DNA of 6,427 bases from Bacteroidota bacterium (GTDB lineage: Bacteria; Bacteroidota; Bacteroidia; Chitinophagales; Chitinophagaceae): positions 1-6,427 of the forward strand of contig JAEZAY010000021.1 of NCBI GenBank assembly GCA_023427575.1, in the 5' to 3' direction. The position numbers and the translations under genes were made by a program. Every line of letters starts with the position of its first letter. Position 1 is the first letter of the stretch. Shown here in pieces: positions 1-6,427 of this stretch. The notes beneath the pieces are model-generated. The model made no database searches and was not told where the DNA came from. It was given only the letters and a program-made list of their open reading frames with translations.

Positions 1-1161
1 AACCAGAAACTCAGCAATCATTTAAGCAGGTACAAATCGAAAGATGAAGCCGTTTTACGCGATCTGCTTGAATCCAGGCTACAGATCTCCGCTTCGGTAA
101 AAACTGCGGCAGTGGCAATTGAAACCCTGCAGCCCGGCCTGCAGCAAGCGGAAACTCCGGAGCAGCTTTTTTTTAAATCGCTGGAGCTGATAACAGAATC
201 ACTGCAGCAGTTGGGGTCAAAAGATTTCAGCAGCAACGAAAAAATTCAGAAACGGATTTTATTTTCTTTTGCCGAAGAGAAAATGGCGGATCTGTCCACT
301 GCCTTAAATCAGGTCCGGAAACTGCTCGCCGTCAATTTTGCCCTGAAAGAAGCCGAAATAAAAAAGCTGGACGCTTCATTAAAAGCGATTACCCGATTTT
401 TTAAGGAATCAGAGAAAAATATCGGCAAGCTCAACTCGGCTTATAAACTGGCAGAATATAATACCCGGCTGGCCACGCTGCAAAAGAAGTTCAGCTTAAT
501 TCAAAACGAAATAGAAACAAAGTCGAAACTGAAAATGCGGATGCTGGATGAATTCAGCCGCACCGACGCGCGGGATCTTTTGGGCAGGGTCAGCGAGCTG
601 CGTCGCTTTACCAATGAAGCAATTGACCAGCCGATTGTGAATGTGCAAACAGTGGAGTCGCTGCGGAAAGGGCTTCAAAAAAAACTGGTCGGGTTCACCG
701 GTGAAATTCATAAACTGATTGAAGGAACCGATGAGGAATTTTCAGCCATCGCCAAAGCCTGGGATGAAGCCGATGCCAGTCTGCAAAAACTCGGAACCAA
801 GATAGACAGCTTTCGAAAAAGACAGTTAAAAACCCGCAGTTCCGATAAGCCTGCGGAACCACTTGATATGGGTTTTCTCAGCGATTTTCAAGGTTTAAAA
901 TCACCGGCAAAATCTGCTTATGGACGTTTAACCAATTCCATTATAGAAAAAACAATTAGCAACTATACCGATTCGGTTAAAAGCCTGAATGAGTTAAATG
1001 AGCAGATAAGAGACAACAAGGGAAACCCTGAAAAGCTAAATATTTTATTCCGGGATCTCCGCGACCATTTTGCCAGCGCGTCCCGAGATCTAAGAATCCT
1101 CCCTCCTTCTTCTTATGCTGAGCTGAAAAGCTGGCAAAAACGCTGGAAGACACCATTCTGA
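1..1161 (+). CDS. 5' part (frame 1) of a giant frameshifted protein; helical/coiled-coil region; start outside window
   Basis: Frame 1 is open from the first base to a TGA at 1159-1161 (386 codons). A GTG at 112 could be taken as a start. However, the reading upstream of it (37 codons, amphipathic, rich in Lys, Leu, Ser and Arg) continues in the same style to the window edge, so the true start probably lies upstream. The product is rich in Lys, Glu, Leu, Ala and Ser, contains no Cys, and is mostly predicted helix by eye. A Leu/Ile/Lys/Glu heptad-like stretch covers residues 120-185 (bases 358-555). A Pro/Ser/Asp linker lies at residues 276-304 (bases 826-912), followed by more helix. The last natural residues are about SSYAELK. 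The final residues SWQKRWKTPF then change character, rich in Trp and basic residues, as expected for out-of-frame reading. No enzyme motif is recognised. The coding reading is secure. A separate gene ending here is possible but less likely than a single gene broken by a frameshift. Confidence 0.85.
   Translation, partial: NQKLSNHLSRYKSKDEAVLRDLLESRLQISASVKTAAVAIETLQPGLQQAETPEQLFFKSLELITESLQQLGSKDFSSNEKIQKRILFSFAEEKMADLSTALNQVRKLLAVNFALKEAEIKKLDASLKAITRFFKESEKNIGKLNSAYKLAEYNTRLATLQKKFSLIQNEIETKSKLKMRMLDEFSRTDARDLLGRVSELRRFTNEAIDQPIVNVQTVESLRKGLQKKLVGFTGEIHKLIEGTDEEFSAIAKAWDEADASLQKLGTKIDSFRKRQLKTRSSDKPAEPLDMGFLSDFQGLKSPAKSAYGRLTNSIIEKTISNYTDSVKSLNELNEQIRDNKGNPEKLNILFRDLRDHFASASRDLRILPPSSYAELKSWQKRWKTPF
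1122..1161 (+). other. Frameshift site joining frame 1 to frame 3
   Basis: Frame 3 opens at 1122 (stop at 1119-1121) and frame 1 closes at 1161, so any switch must lie in these 40 bases. Moving from frame 1 to frame 3 needs one extra base or a -1 slip. Adding one A to the AAAA run at 1126-1129 gives AELKKLAKTLEDTILKLD, a smooth heptad-compatible helix with Leu/Ile spacing. Without it frame 1 gives SWQKRWKTPF and stops. The A-run at 1136-1140 is a second possible site. Neither run forms a canonical X-XXY-YYZ slippery heptamer in the frame-1 phase, because the zero-frame codons are CTG AAA AGC and CAA AAA CGC. A 1-nt deletion, either a real mutation or a homopolymer sequencing error, is therefore preferred over programmed frameshifting. 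Confidence 0.75.
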
Positions 1162-4100
1162 AACTGGATAAAAAATCTGCGAAAGCCGCAGGCACCAATG
1201 AGCGAAGCCGCTCCCTTTCCGGAGCAGAGCTCATCGAAACAATTCATAAACTGATAGACGAAAAGTTTACTGATGCCCCCGGCGAACGCAAAACCGACCC
1301 GGGAAGAAACGCCCTGGCTTTCCTCACAAAAACCGCTACCGTTGACGAACTCTGGGTTCGGTTTTACCCCGACGATATAGCCATACATACGCATGAAGAA
1401 GCCCTCACCGAGGATGAAATCCAGCATGGTAAGGCGTACTGGACGGAGATACTTGCATCAGGAGAAGATTATGATCTGAAACTGGCGGCATGGCGGGCAG
1501 TTGTTACTTCATTCGGACCACAACGTGCGGCATGGATCGTAAAAACCATGCAGCCAAAGCCGGAGCATAAAGAAGATGCACGCAAAAAACTGGCATTAAA
1601 ATCGGGACAGCTACCGGCACTGAACCAACAATTATCGGAAATGCATGCCCTGATCTCCGGAATCGCCGAACCGAAAAAGATGTTCGAAGTGCTGGGACAG
1701 GCATACCCCTTATTAAAAAAGATAGAAGCAGGACTGGCAAAAATGTCCAGTGCACATCAGTCAATTCTCCAAAAAACCCAGATCAGTTTACTGAAGATCC
1801 AATCCGATCTGAATGCGGTTATCAAAAATGCGGCAGCACTTACCGAAACAGAACGCCGCGAAATAGGAACCAGGGCAAATGTGTTAAAAGAGTTTGTCGA
1901 TTCATTCAATACAACAGTAAAAAATTTTCAATCAGTAACCCGCTTAAATCCCCGGGATCTTGCCGGCGATGAAACATTGAAGTCCATTTTTCCGGTGGTT
2001 CCCGTTAAGAAAGAATCCTGGACCAGGGCACCGCATTCGCGGGTAATGCCCAATCATTTTGTTGTAATTACAAAACGAAACGGCGTGTACCGGCACATAA
2101 AAGTGAGTAAGCCACTGCCTGCGGATCAGCTTATTGTTGGTTTCGATCCGGCCAGCTTTACCAATAATACGTTCCAATATGATGAAGACGGCAATTTGTT
2201 GGTGGATGAAAACGTAAAATGGCTCACCGATTTTAGTGAAGCCGTAAACAAAGGAATGGCAGTCACCATTCCGCTGGATGATGAAGATCTTGAACAGGGC
2301 TTCGACAGCGTATATGTAATTGGCGTAAAAGATACCGACGCGGCAAAGGGAAAACAACTGATCGAAGATTTGATTAACAATCACCACTATATTCCCGAAG
2401 GCGCTTCCTTTCTGCCTGCAGGCACGCCCACCAATAATACCGAATCAGGCAGTTCCGGCTACCGCGACCTGGGAGAAGATGCCGCCATTAGTTTTGAGGT
2501 GGAAAGAAACAATGAGCTGCCTTTAACTGTTACGGACCCTACATTTCCGGCCGACAAGATCTTATTGGGAGAATCATTAGGCATCGACAGTTCGGTTTTC
2601 GATTTCCTGGATCATAGTAATGGAACTGAAATTTCCGAATCGCTGGTAATGAACAGAGCCTTATTCCATGCAACCATCGGGAATTATCTGGAAGAAGGTC
2701 TTGACTCATTGTTTACATTAGATAACATCAACCATACAAAGGCCTTTTTTAATGAATTTGTAACGGCCAGGGGTTATCTTCCCACACTGCGCGTGGGAAC
2801 TCAGCCTTATGGAATTCTGCCGACCACTGCATTCTCACAGTTCAGTATAACCGCAAACGACGCGATCTTGCCGGAACTCACAAAAGAAGATTTCGAAAAC
2901 CCGGCAACCATAAAAACCGAATTACAGCTTCGTTTTGAGATTCGTTTAAAAAACCTGCTGAACCTTCTCAACAGTCATTGGTCGGCTATACGTGCCAGTA
3001 AGGTATTATTTAGCGGCAACACCGATCCTAAAGATCCGCAGGCGCATTTTATGGAAATGCTTGGACTGAATGCCTGCTCGCAGGAATTGTATTATCGCTA
3101 TGGGGTGAATGTGGCATCACGCCAGGGAAATGAAGAAATCAATATCAACTTTAACTCCGATGATCCCTGGGGCCCTGTACAGGTGGCCGAGTCTTTCCGA
3201 AATCAGATCTTCTCCGGCTATTTTTATAAATCGGATTTTTTTGAAGACGAACAACTGGATCTTTCGCCGGAACTGCAACTGAATCTTAAATACAGCCGTA
3301 TCAGTAACCAGTTTGCAAAAGCAAGAGTATTTACTATGCGCCATTTACAGGATCAGGCCCAGATCCTGGGCCAATTGATTGATAACCGGGAACTGTCGGA
3401 TCTTTTGGTAAGCGCTGCTAACCCGAATACGGGCACAGCTGAAGAAATGCTGGAAGCCAGGCAGGAGTTGCAAAATTACATTGACTGGCTGGTCGACCGA
3501 AATCCCTGGGACGTGCATGCTGAAAATAAATTTTCTACCATCACCGAAACGGGGCTGACAGAACGCATGAATTCAAAATCCCTGCTCTTTTTGTTATTAC
3601 GACATTCCGTGCTAACGGCCTATGCGGATACCATTTTGAAGATCCTGGAATCTGAAAAACTGACGGACCAGAAAACCCGTAAAAAGATGGGCGCTCCGGC
3701 ACATTATCATCAGCGTTTCGCCGGTTCCTTCACCTATGTTACTAAATGGACCTACCTGTTCAGCCAAATCAGCAAACTAAACTTTGTGCTTGGTTATACG
3801 ATGGATACTTCCAATCCATTTTTTACTTACATGAATAGTTTGTCGGGCACCAGCAATGGTTTTCTGAACCGGTATCTTTCGCCTCAGCATCGTTTTGTTT
3901 TCACCAATTATAGCAATCACGCGAGCCACCAGCCCTTTGTAGATGAACTCAATAAAACCCGTGAGGCCATTCGTAAACTAAAAGATATTCCCACTTCAAG
4001 ACTGAATCATTTGCTGGCCGAGCATATTGACCTTTGCACGTATCGGCTGGATGCATGGTTACTGGGAATGGTGAATAAAAGACTGAAACAACAAAGACAA

Positions 4101-6427
4101 AAAAACAGTTCCGGTTTGTTCATCGGCTCTTATGGCTGGGTTGAATCGTTGCGGAAGGGCGGAGCGCGGCAGGAGGTTAAAGACCTTCCCCCTGAGATCT
4201 GGAAAGCCGGAGACGCGCCAGTGTTTAAGGATGAAGACAATCTTGGATTTATTCATACTCCATCTTTAAATCATGCGATAACAGCAGCTATCTTACGCGC
4301 GGGCTTCAATGCCAATAAAGGAGTTGCAGAAGTGGAGAATCAAATGGCGGTAAACCTTTCTTCGGAACGGGTTCGCACCGCCCTGAATTTACTGAACGGA
4401 ATCAGAAATGGGCAGGATGCGGCCACCTTGCTGGGCTACCAGTTTGAAAGAGGATTACATGAACGATATCTGCATATTCCGCTGGAACTGGATCAGTACA
4501 TTTATGATTTCAGACAGGAGTTTCCGTTAAAGCTTCCGGTAAATGCTGATCTGGCTTTAGGCGAAGCAAGCCTGAACCATGTGGTGAACGGAATGGAACT
4601 GCTGGAAGCTGCCCAGGATTTTGTTGATACCAGGGGCGGACCTCCTAATAAGGGTGATAGCCTCTATCAAAGTCTTAAAGCTTTTGAAACCGATTGGTGG
4701 AACTCCATTGGAAATCAGAATCTGAAAACAGCCAGCGCCGCGAAACGCGATGCCATGCTTAAAGAAATTGACCGAATGGCGGACGCGTTCGATGGATTGG
4801 GTGATCTGTGTATTTCCGAAAGTGTTTACCAGGTTGCCAAAGGCAACCATATCCGCGCCGGCGCCATTATGGATAAGCTGGCAAAAGGAGATGTTCCTCA
4901 TGAAATTGAAATTGCCGACACGCCCCGGACAGGAACCGTTGTCACCCATAAAATCGGTTTGTTTATTCCCACAATAAGCGGCATTGATAAAGCCCTGGCC
5001 AAAACCGGGTCCGGCTCTATCCCAATTTCCGGATCTGCGTTGAATACCGCGGTAGCAAATGCCCAGGCCGCCCCGGCCGGATGGACGGCTCCCTTCACGC
5101 CAAGAGCGCTGGCTGAACCTTCGCTGAACAAGTTTTTAGGCGACCTGATCGGCAATCCCGCCCATATCAAATGCCTGGTTGAATATAATCTCGGGGAAAC
5201 CGTACATCGCCTTACGGTTACTCTTGCTGATCTGCAGGTGCAGGTTCTCGATGTTTTGCATTTGTTAGGAACAGGTCCGCTGGATGGAAGCTCCGAACTA
5301 AATGCCCGAATCGCGGCCTATGTCCGTAAAAACCTGAGCATTCCGGCAGGTTCAGAAGAAACACCCGATTCAGTTATCATTCAGATCCGATATACTGAAA
5401 GAGATGATAGTAGCTGGAGCGCCGCCGATTTTTCGTTTTATGAAAAAGCCGGCTGTATTCAGTCATTGCGAACCCTTGTCACGAATAGTGCGGCAATGGC
5501 AGCAGATGATCTTCTTATCCCCGGCGAAGAAGAAATCCCCGCCGATCAAGTTCGAAACCTGGATCTGGATGAACTTTTAATCCGGGTTACAAATCTGGAG
5601 GCCCGACTGAAAATTGTATCCGAATCCTTTGCTGAATTTTTCCGCGAAGAGATCAGTTTTGATAACGTTGAAGGTCATACGTTCACCAACGAACAGATCG
5701 ATGAACTCAGAACGATACTGGCGCAGGCAGCGCCGTTTGGAATTCCGGGAACAGTAACGGATTCTGTTTCGAGCTATGGAGATGAGGTGGGAAATATTCT
5801 GCTGCAGGCTGCCGATGGGGCTTCCAGGGCCATTTCAATCCGGCTAAGCCAGGTAACGGCGGATATGCTGAACGCTAATAATTCCTCCTTATCTGTCGAT
5901 ACCAGAGTCAATTCTTTGAAAGAAGCCTCAAAAAAATTGCTGGGAAAAGGATTTGTTATCATTCCCGCTTTCAAAATCCGCAATGCAGTCGAACTGAATA
6001 CCCAAATTGCTTTGCCCGGCAATAAAGGCGTTTTAAGAGAAGCCGGAACCTTCGTTATGGAAGAATGGTCGCAAAGTGTAGCCAGAGTGCGCGAACGTAT
6101 GGCGGTATTGGATACGGTACAGATGTGGGTCGAAAATTTTAACGGCTCATTACCCGCCAGAAAAGTAGTACAATTTCCATTCGCGGTGGATACCGATGGT
6201 AAATCCACCGATCATTGGTTGGGTATCGCCTATCCCGAGCAATTTCAGCCACTGGAAGATAAACTTTCCCTGATCCTGATGAATGCGGATCAGATCCAGG
6301 CAAATCCGGATTCACCCAAAACCGCCCTTCTCATCGACGAATGGGTTGAGATCATTCCGAATACCACGGAAACTACGGGGATTACATTCAATTATGATCA
6401 ACCCGATGCCAAAGCACCCAATAACCT
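1122..6427 (+). CDS. Main part (frame 3) of the giant conserved protein of unknown function; 3' end outside window
   Basis: Frame 3 is open from just after a TGA at 1119-1121 to the window end, 1,768 codons with no stop. No ATG, GTG or TTG occurs in frame before ATG 1548, yet the protein from 1122 (LAKTLEDTILKLDKK) continues the helix of the frame-1 piece. The conserved-looking RFYPDD and HTHEEALT segment at 1362-1409 also precedes 1548. An independent start at 1548 would cut into a module, so this is treated as the continuation of the upstream piece. In piece numbering (base 1122 is residue 1), motifs run: RFYPDD 81-86, RAAWIV 135-140, WLTDF 367-371, GTPTNNT 434-440, LRVGTQPYG 556-564, YRLDAW 974-979, GSYGWVE 1002-1008, LSSERVR 1079-1085, SVYQVAKGN 1234-1242, TPRTGT 1267-1272, PRALAEPSLN 1327-1336, DEWVEIIP 1739-1746. 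There are five Cys in all and no convincing membrane span. From memory these motifs belong to giant uncharacterised bacterial proteins, some near eCIS loci. That link is tentative and the function is unknown. Confidence 0.9.
1341..1541 (+). other. Conserved-looking module A: RFYPDD / HTHEEALT / AAWRAVV / RAAWIV
   Basis: Residues 74-140 of the frame-3 piece read VDELWVRFYPDD, then IAIHTHEEALTEDE, a GKAYW segment, LAAWRAVV and QRAAWIV. The alternation of short hydrophobic strands with acidic/His clusters, followed by Trp-containing helices, looks like a small folded domain and differs from the helical flanks. From memory, strings of the type R(I/V)YPDD..(V/I)..HE..LT..E followed by AAW..LV...G..RAAWI mark the N-terminal part of a family of giant uncharacterised bacterial proteins. 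The Asp pair and the two His of HTH could bind a metal, but that is speculation. This module lies before the first in-frame ATG (1548), which supports continuity with the upstream frame-1 piece. Confidence 0.6.
1560..1970 (+). other. Second helical, coiled-coil-like segment inserted between modules
   Basis: Residues about 147-283 of the frame-3 piece are Lys/Glu/Gln/Leu/Ala-rich with regularly spaced hydrophobics (for example LLKKIEAGLAKM and LLKIQSDLNAVI), few Pro, no Cys and no Trp. It follows RAAWIV and ends before FPVVPVKKESWTRAP. In composition it resembles the region before 1340. I read it as a helical hairpin or coiled-coil insertion, separating two parts that I recall as being closer together in related proteins. 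Confidence 0.5.
1989..2462 (+). other. Conserved-looking module B: FPVVPV / HFVV / WLTDF / GTPTNNT
   Basis: Residues 290-447 of the frame-3 piece run FPVVPVKKESWTRAP, MPNHFVVITKRNG, LPADQLIVGFDP, VKWLTDFSEAVNKGMA, then a beta-like YVIGVKDTD, and end in HHYIPEGASFLPAGTPTNNT. The Gly/Asp turns and short hydrophobic strands suggest a mixed alpha/beta fold. I recall the HY..G..F.P.GTPTNNT ending as a hallmark of the same giant family, but cannot verify it here. No catalytic triad or nucleotide-binding loop is visible. The GTPTNNT string is not a Walker A motif, because it lacks GxxxxGK(S/T). Confidence 0.55.
2772..3116 (+). other. Module C: LRVGTQPYGILPTT and MEMLGL..SQELYYRYG
   Basis: Residues 551-571 carry GYLPTLRVGTQPYGILPTT, a Gly/Pro-rich loop-like motif. 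It is followed by an acidic, helix-rich stretch with LLNLLNSHW, then a DPQAHFMEMLGL..CSQELYYRYG segment (residues 640-661). In related giant proteins I recall a near-identical phrase of the type LR(V/I)G.QPYG.LP at the equivalent place. The spacing between the two elements (about 70-80 residues) is helical. The function is not known. Confidence 0.5.
3117..3998 (+). other. Helical middle region without recognised motifs
   Basis: This in-frame coding stretch (residues about 666-959 of the frame-3 piece) joins modules C and D. It is mixed and mainly helical. One hydrophobic helix, SKSLLFLLLRHSVLTAYAD (bases 3573-3629), is interrupted by Arg and His, so it is read as a buried or amphipathic helix and not a membrane span. 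An aromatic cluster follows (FTYVTKWTYLF, FVLGYTMD, NPFFTYMN) before the RLNHLLAEH helix that starts the core. Nothing enzymatic is recognised. Confidence 0.45.
3999..4463 (+). other. Motif-dense core D: YRLDAW / GSYGWVE / IHTPSLNHA / LSSERVR / LLGYQFERGLHE
   Basis: Residues 960-1114 of the frame-3 piece hold the densest run of conserved-looking motifs. They are RLNHLLAEHIDLCTYRLDAW and VNKRL; FIGSYGWVESLRKG; FIHTPSLNHAITAAILRAG; VNLSSERVRTALNLLNG; and LLGYQFERGLHE. The pattern is helical with short Gly-rich turns. Each phrase has a close counterpart that I recall from giant uncharacterised proteins of Actinobacteria and Bacteroidota, for example G.YGWVE.L, G(Y/F)(I/V)H.PS..HA..AA(V/I)LR.G, LSS.RVR.AL.LL.G(V/I)R.GQ and LLGY.FERGLH. 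This is the best segment for a family search. Polar residues that repeat across the phrases (Asp of RLDAW, Glu of GWVE, His of IHTPS, Ser-Ser-Glu-Arg) could form a site, but no known enzyme signature is met. Confidence 0.6.
4581..5160 (+). other. Motif block E: VVNGMELL / SVYQVAKGN / TPRTGT..THK / PRALAEPSLN
   Basis: Residues 1154-1346 of the frame-3 piece include VVNGMELLEAAQDFVD and a Trp-containing helix. An ADAFDGLGDLCISESVYQVAKGN helix pair follows, then AGAIMDKLAKGDVPHEIEI, TPRTGTVVTHK and, after an Ala/Ser/Gly-rich linker, GWTAPFTPRALAEPSLNKFL. The phrase order E SV.Q...GN..RA....D.LA.G..P.E.E...TPR.GT..TH, then PRA.AEP.LN..L, is what I recall of the same giant family. The switch from helix to a TPRTGT turn and a beta-like HKIGLFIP suggests a helical domain followed by a beta-rich one. 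Confidence 0.55.
5217..6120 (+). other. Region F: TLADLQ..LDVL, helical C-proximal part and KLLGKGFVIIPAF
   Basis: Residues 1366-1666 of the frame-3 piece begin with VTLADLQVQVLDVLHLLG and an ELNARIAAYVRK helix, then an acidic loop. They continue with IQSLRTLVTNSAAMAADDLL, a LDLDELLIRVTNLEARLK helix and a KKLLGKGFVIIPAFKI strand-like phrase (from base 5931). I recall equivalents of LADLG...LDL, ELE.R and a LLG..F.(V/I)(I/L)P.F phrase in the same order in related giant proteins. No catalytic motif is seen. Confidence 0.45.
6123..6427 (+). other. C-terminal region G: HWLGIAY / LLIDEWVEIIP / TETTG / FNYDQP, cut by window end
   Basis: The last hundred or so residues of the window (frame-3 residues 1668-1768) show a beta-rich pattern: KVVQFPFAVD, DHWLGIAYP, LSLILMNAD, ALLIDEWVEIIP, then TTETTGITFNYDQPDAKAPN. 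The phrase DEWVE(I/V)(I/V)P..ETTG..F.YD.P...AP is, from memory, close to the C-terminus of the giant family, typically followed by a short final stretch. If so, the stop codon should lie within roughly a few hundred bases beyond the window. The gene is cut after 2 bases of a codon at 6426-6427. Confidence 0.55.

Noticed and set aside
1054..1090. Imperfect hairpin (GATCTC with GAGATC and inner CGCG with CGCG) upstream of the frameshift
   Set aside because: It is bulged by four bases, lies inside coding sequence and is upstream of the shift, where a frameshift stimulator would normally be downstream; it is probably chance.
112..1161. A 349-residue gene starting at GTG 112
   Set aside because: The same frame reads on upstream to base 1 with protein-like sequence of the same style, there is no ribosome-binding site before 112, and the 3' end is a frameshift and not a natural terminus.
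1122..1161. Programmed -1 ribosomal frameshifting
   Set aside because: The direction fits, but the A-runs at 1126-1129 and 1136-1140 are not in the phase of a canonical slippery heptamer, and a missing A gives a better protein sequence. It is kept only as a minor alternative.
1944..2387. Minus-strand ORF of 147 residues
   Set aside because: It lies opposite a continuous, motif-bearing plus-strand frame, has no recognisable motif and looks like an antisense shadow; the same applies to the other minus-strand ORFs, including 4557-4949 and 5774-6208.
2421..2441. GTPTNNT as a nucleotide-binding loop
   Set aside because: It lacks the GxxxxGK(S/T) pattern and no Walker B or switch motif follows.
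3573..3629. Possible transmembrane helix (SKSLLFLLLRHSVLTAYAD)
   Set aside because: The hydrophobic run is short and interrupted by Arg and His; it is better explained as a buried amphipathic helix.
4750..4977. Plus-strand ORF of 75 residues in frame 1
   Set aside because: It overlaps block E of the giant protein entirely and has no independent features, so it is a shadow frame.
1548..6427. An independent gene starting at the first in-frame ATG (1548)
   Set aside because: Motif-bearing sequence in the same frame (RFYPDD, HTHEEALT, AAWRAVV, RAAWIV) lies before 1548, so this start would cut a module; no intergenic gap or binding site is seen.
1..6427. Identity as a Tc-toxin A subunit, Rhs protein or phage tape-measure protein
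   Set aside because: Size and helical content are compatible, but no Rhs/YD repeats, no hydrophobic tape-measure segments and no Tc-type domains are recognised, and the ordered motifs fit none of these as I know them.

Overview
The whole window is protein-coding on the + strand and is best read as the interior of one giant gene that runs off both edges. Frame 1 is open from base 1 to a stop at 1159-1161. Frame 3 is then open without interruption from 1122 to the last base (6427), about 1,768 codons. Frame 3 has no ATG, GTG or TTG codon before 1548, yet its protein-like and motif-bearing sequence begins well before that. The simplest reading is therefore a single protein of more than 2,140 residues in the window, broken by a 1-nt frameshift between 1122 and 1161, most likely one missing A in the A-run at 1126-1129.

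Layout. (i) 1-1340: Lys/Glu/Leu/Ala-rich, Cys-free, mostly helical sequence with coiled-coil character. (ii) 1341-1541: a compact conserved-looking module (RFYPDD, HTHEEALT, AAWRAVV, RAAWIV). (iii) 1560-1970: a second helical, coiled-coil-like stretch. (iv) 1989-2460: a mixed module (FPVVPV, HFVV, WLTDF, GTPTNNT). (v) 2500-3990: a long mixed region carrying LRVGTQPYGILPTT and MEMLGL. (vi) 3999-4463: a motif-dense core (YRLDAW, GSYGWVE, IHTPSLNHA, LSSERVR, LLGYQFERGLHE). (vii) 4581-5330: a second motif-rich block (SVYQVAKGN, TPRTGT, PRALAEPSLN, TLADLQ). (viii) 5330-6427: the C-terminal region ending in DEWVEIIP, TETTG and FNYDQP, where the window cuts the gene.

From memory, and unchecked, this order of motifs matches a family of very large uncharacterised proteins found in Actinobacteria, Bacteroidota and other environmental bacteria. 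I believe some of them lie near extracellular contractile injection system (eCIS) genes. I cannot assign a biochemical function. No signal peptide can be judged because the N-terminus is outside the window, and no convincing membrane span is present. The protein looks like a large, soluble, Cys-poor structural or assembly-type protein.

The organism is probably a member of the Bacteroidota or a similar moderate-GC environmental bacterium. This rests on balanced base composition by eye, mixed codon use and Asn/Phe/Lys-rich protein, so it is a weak inference. There is no intergenic DNA, RNA gene, mobile element, CRISPR array, promoter or terminator that I can support.
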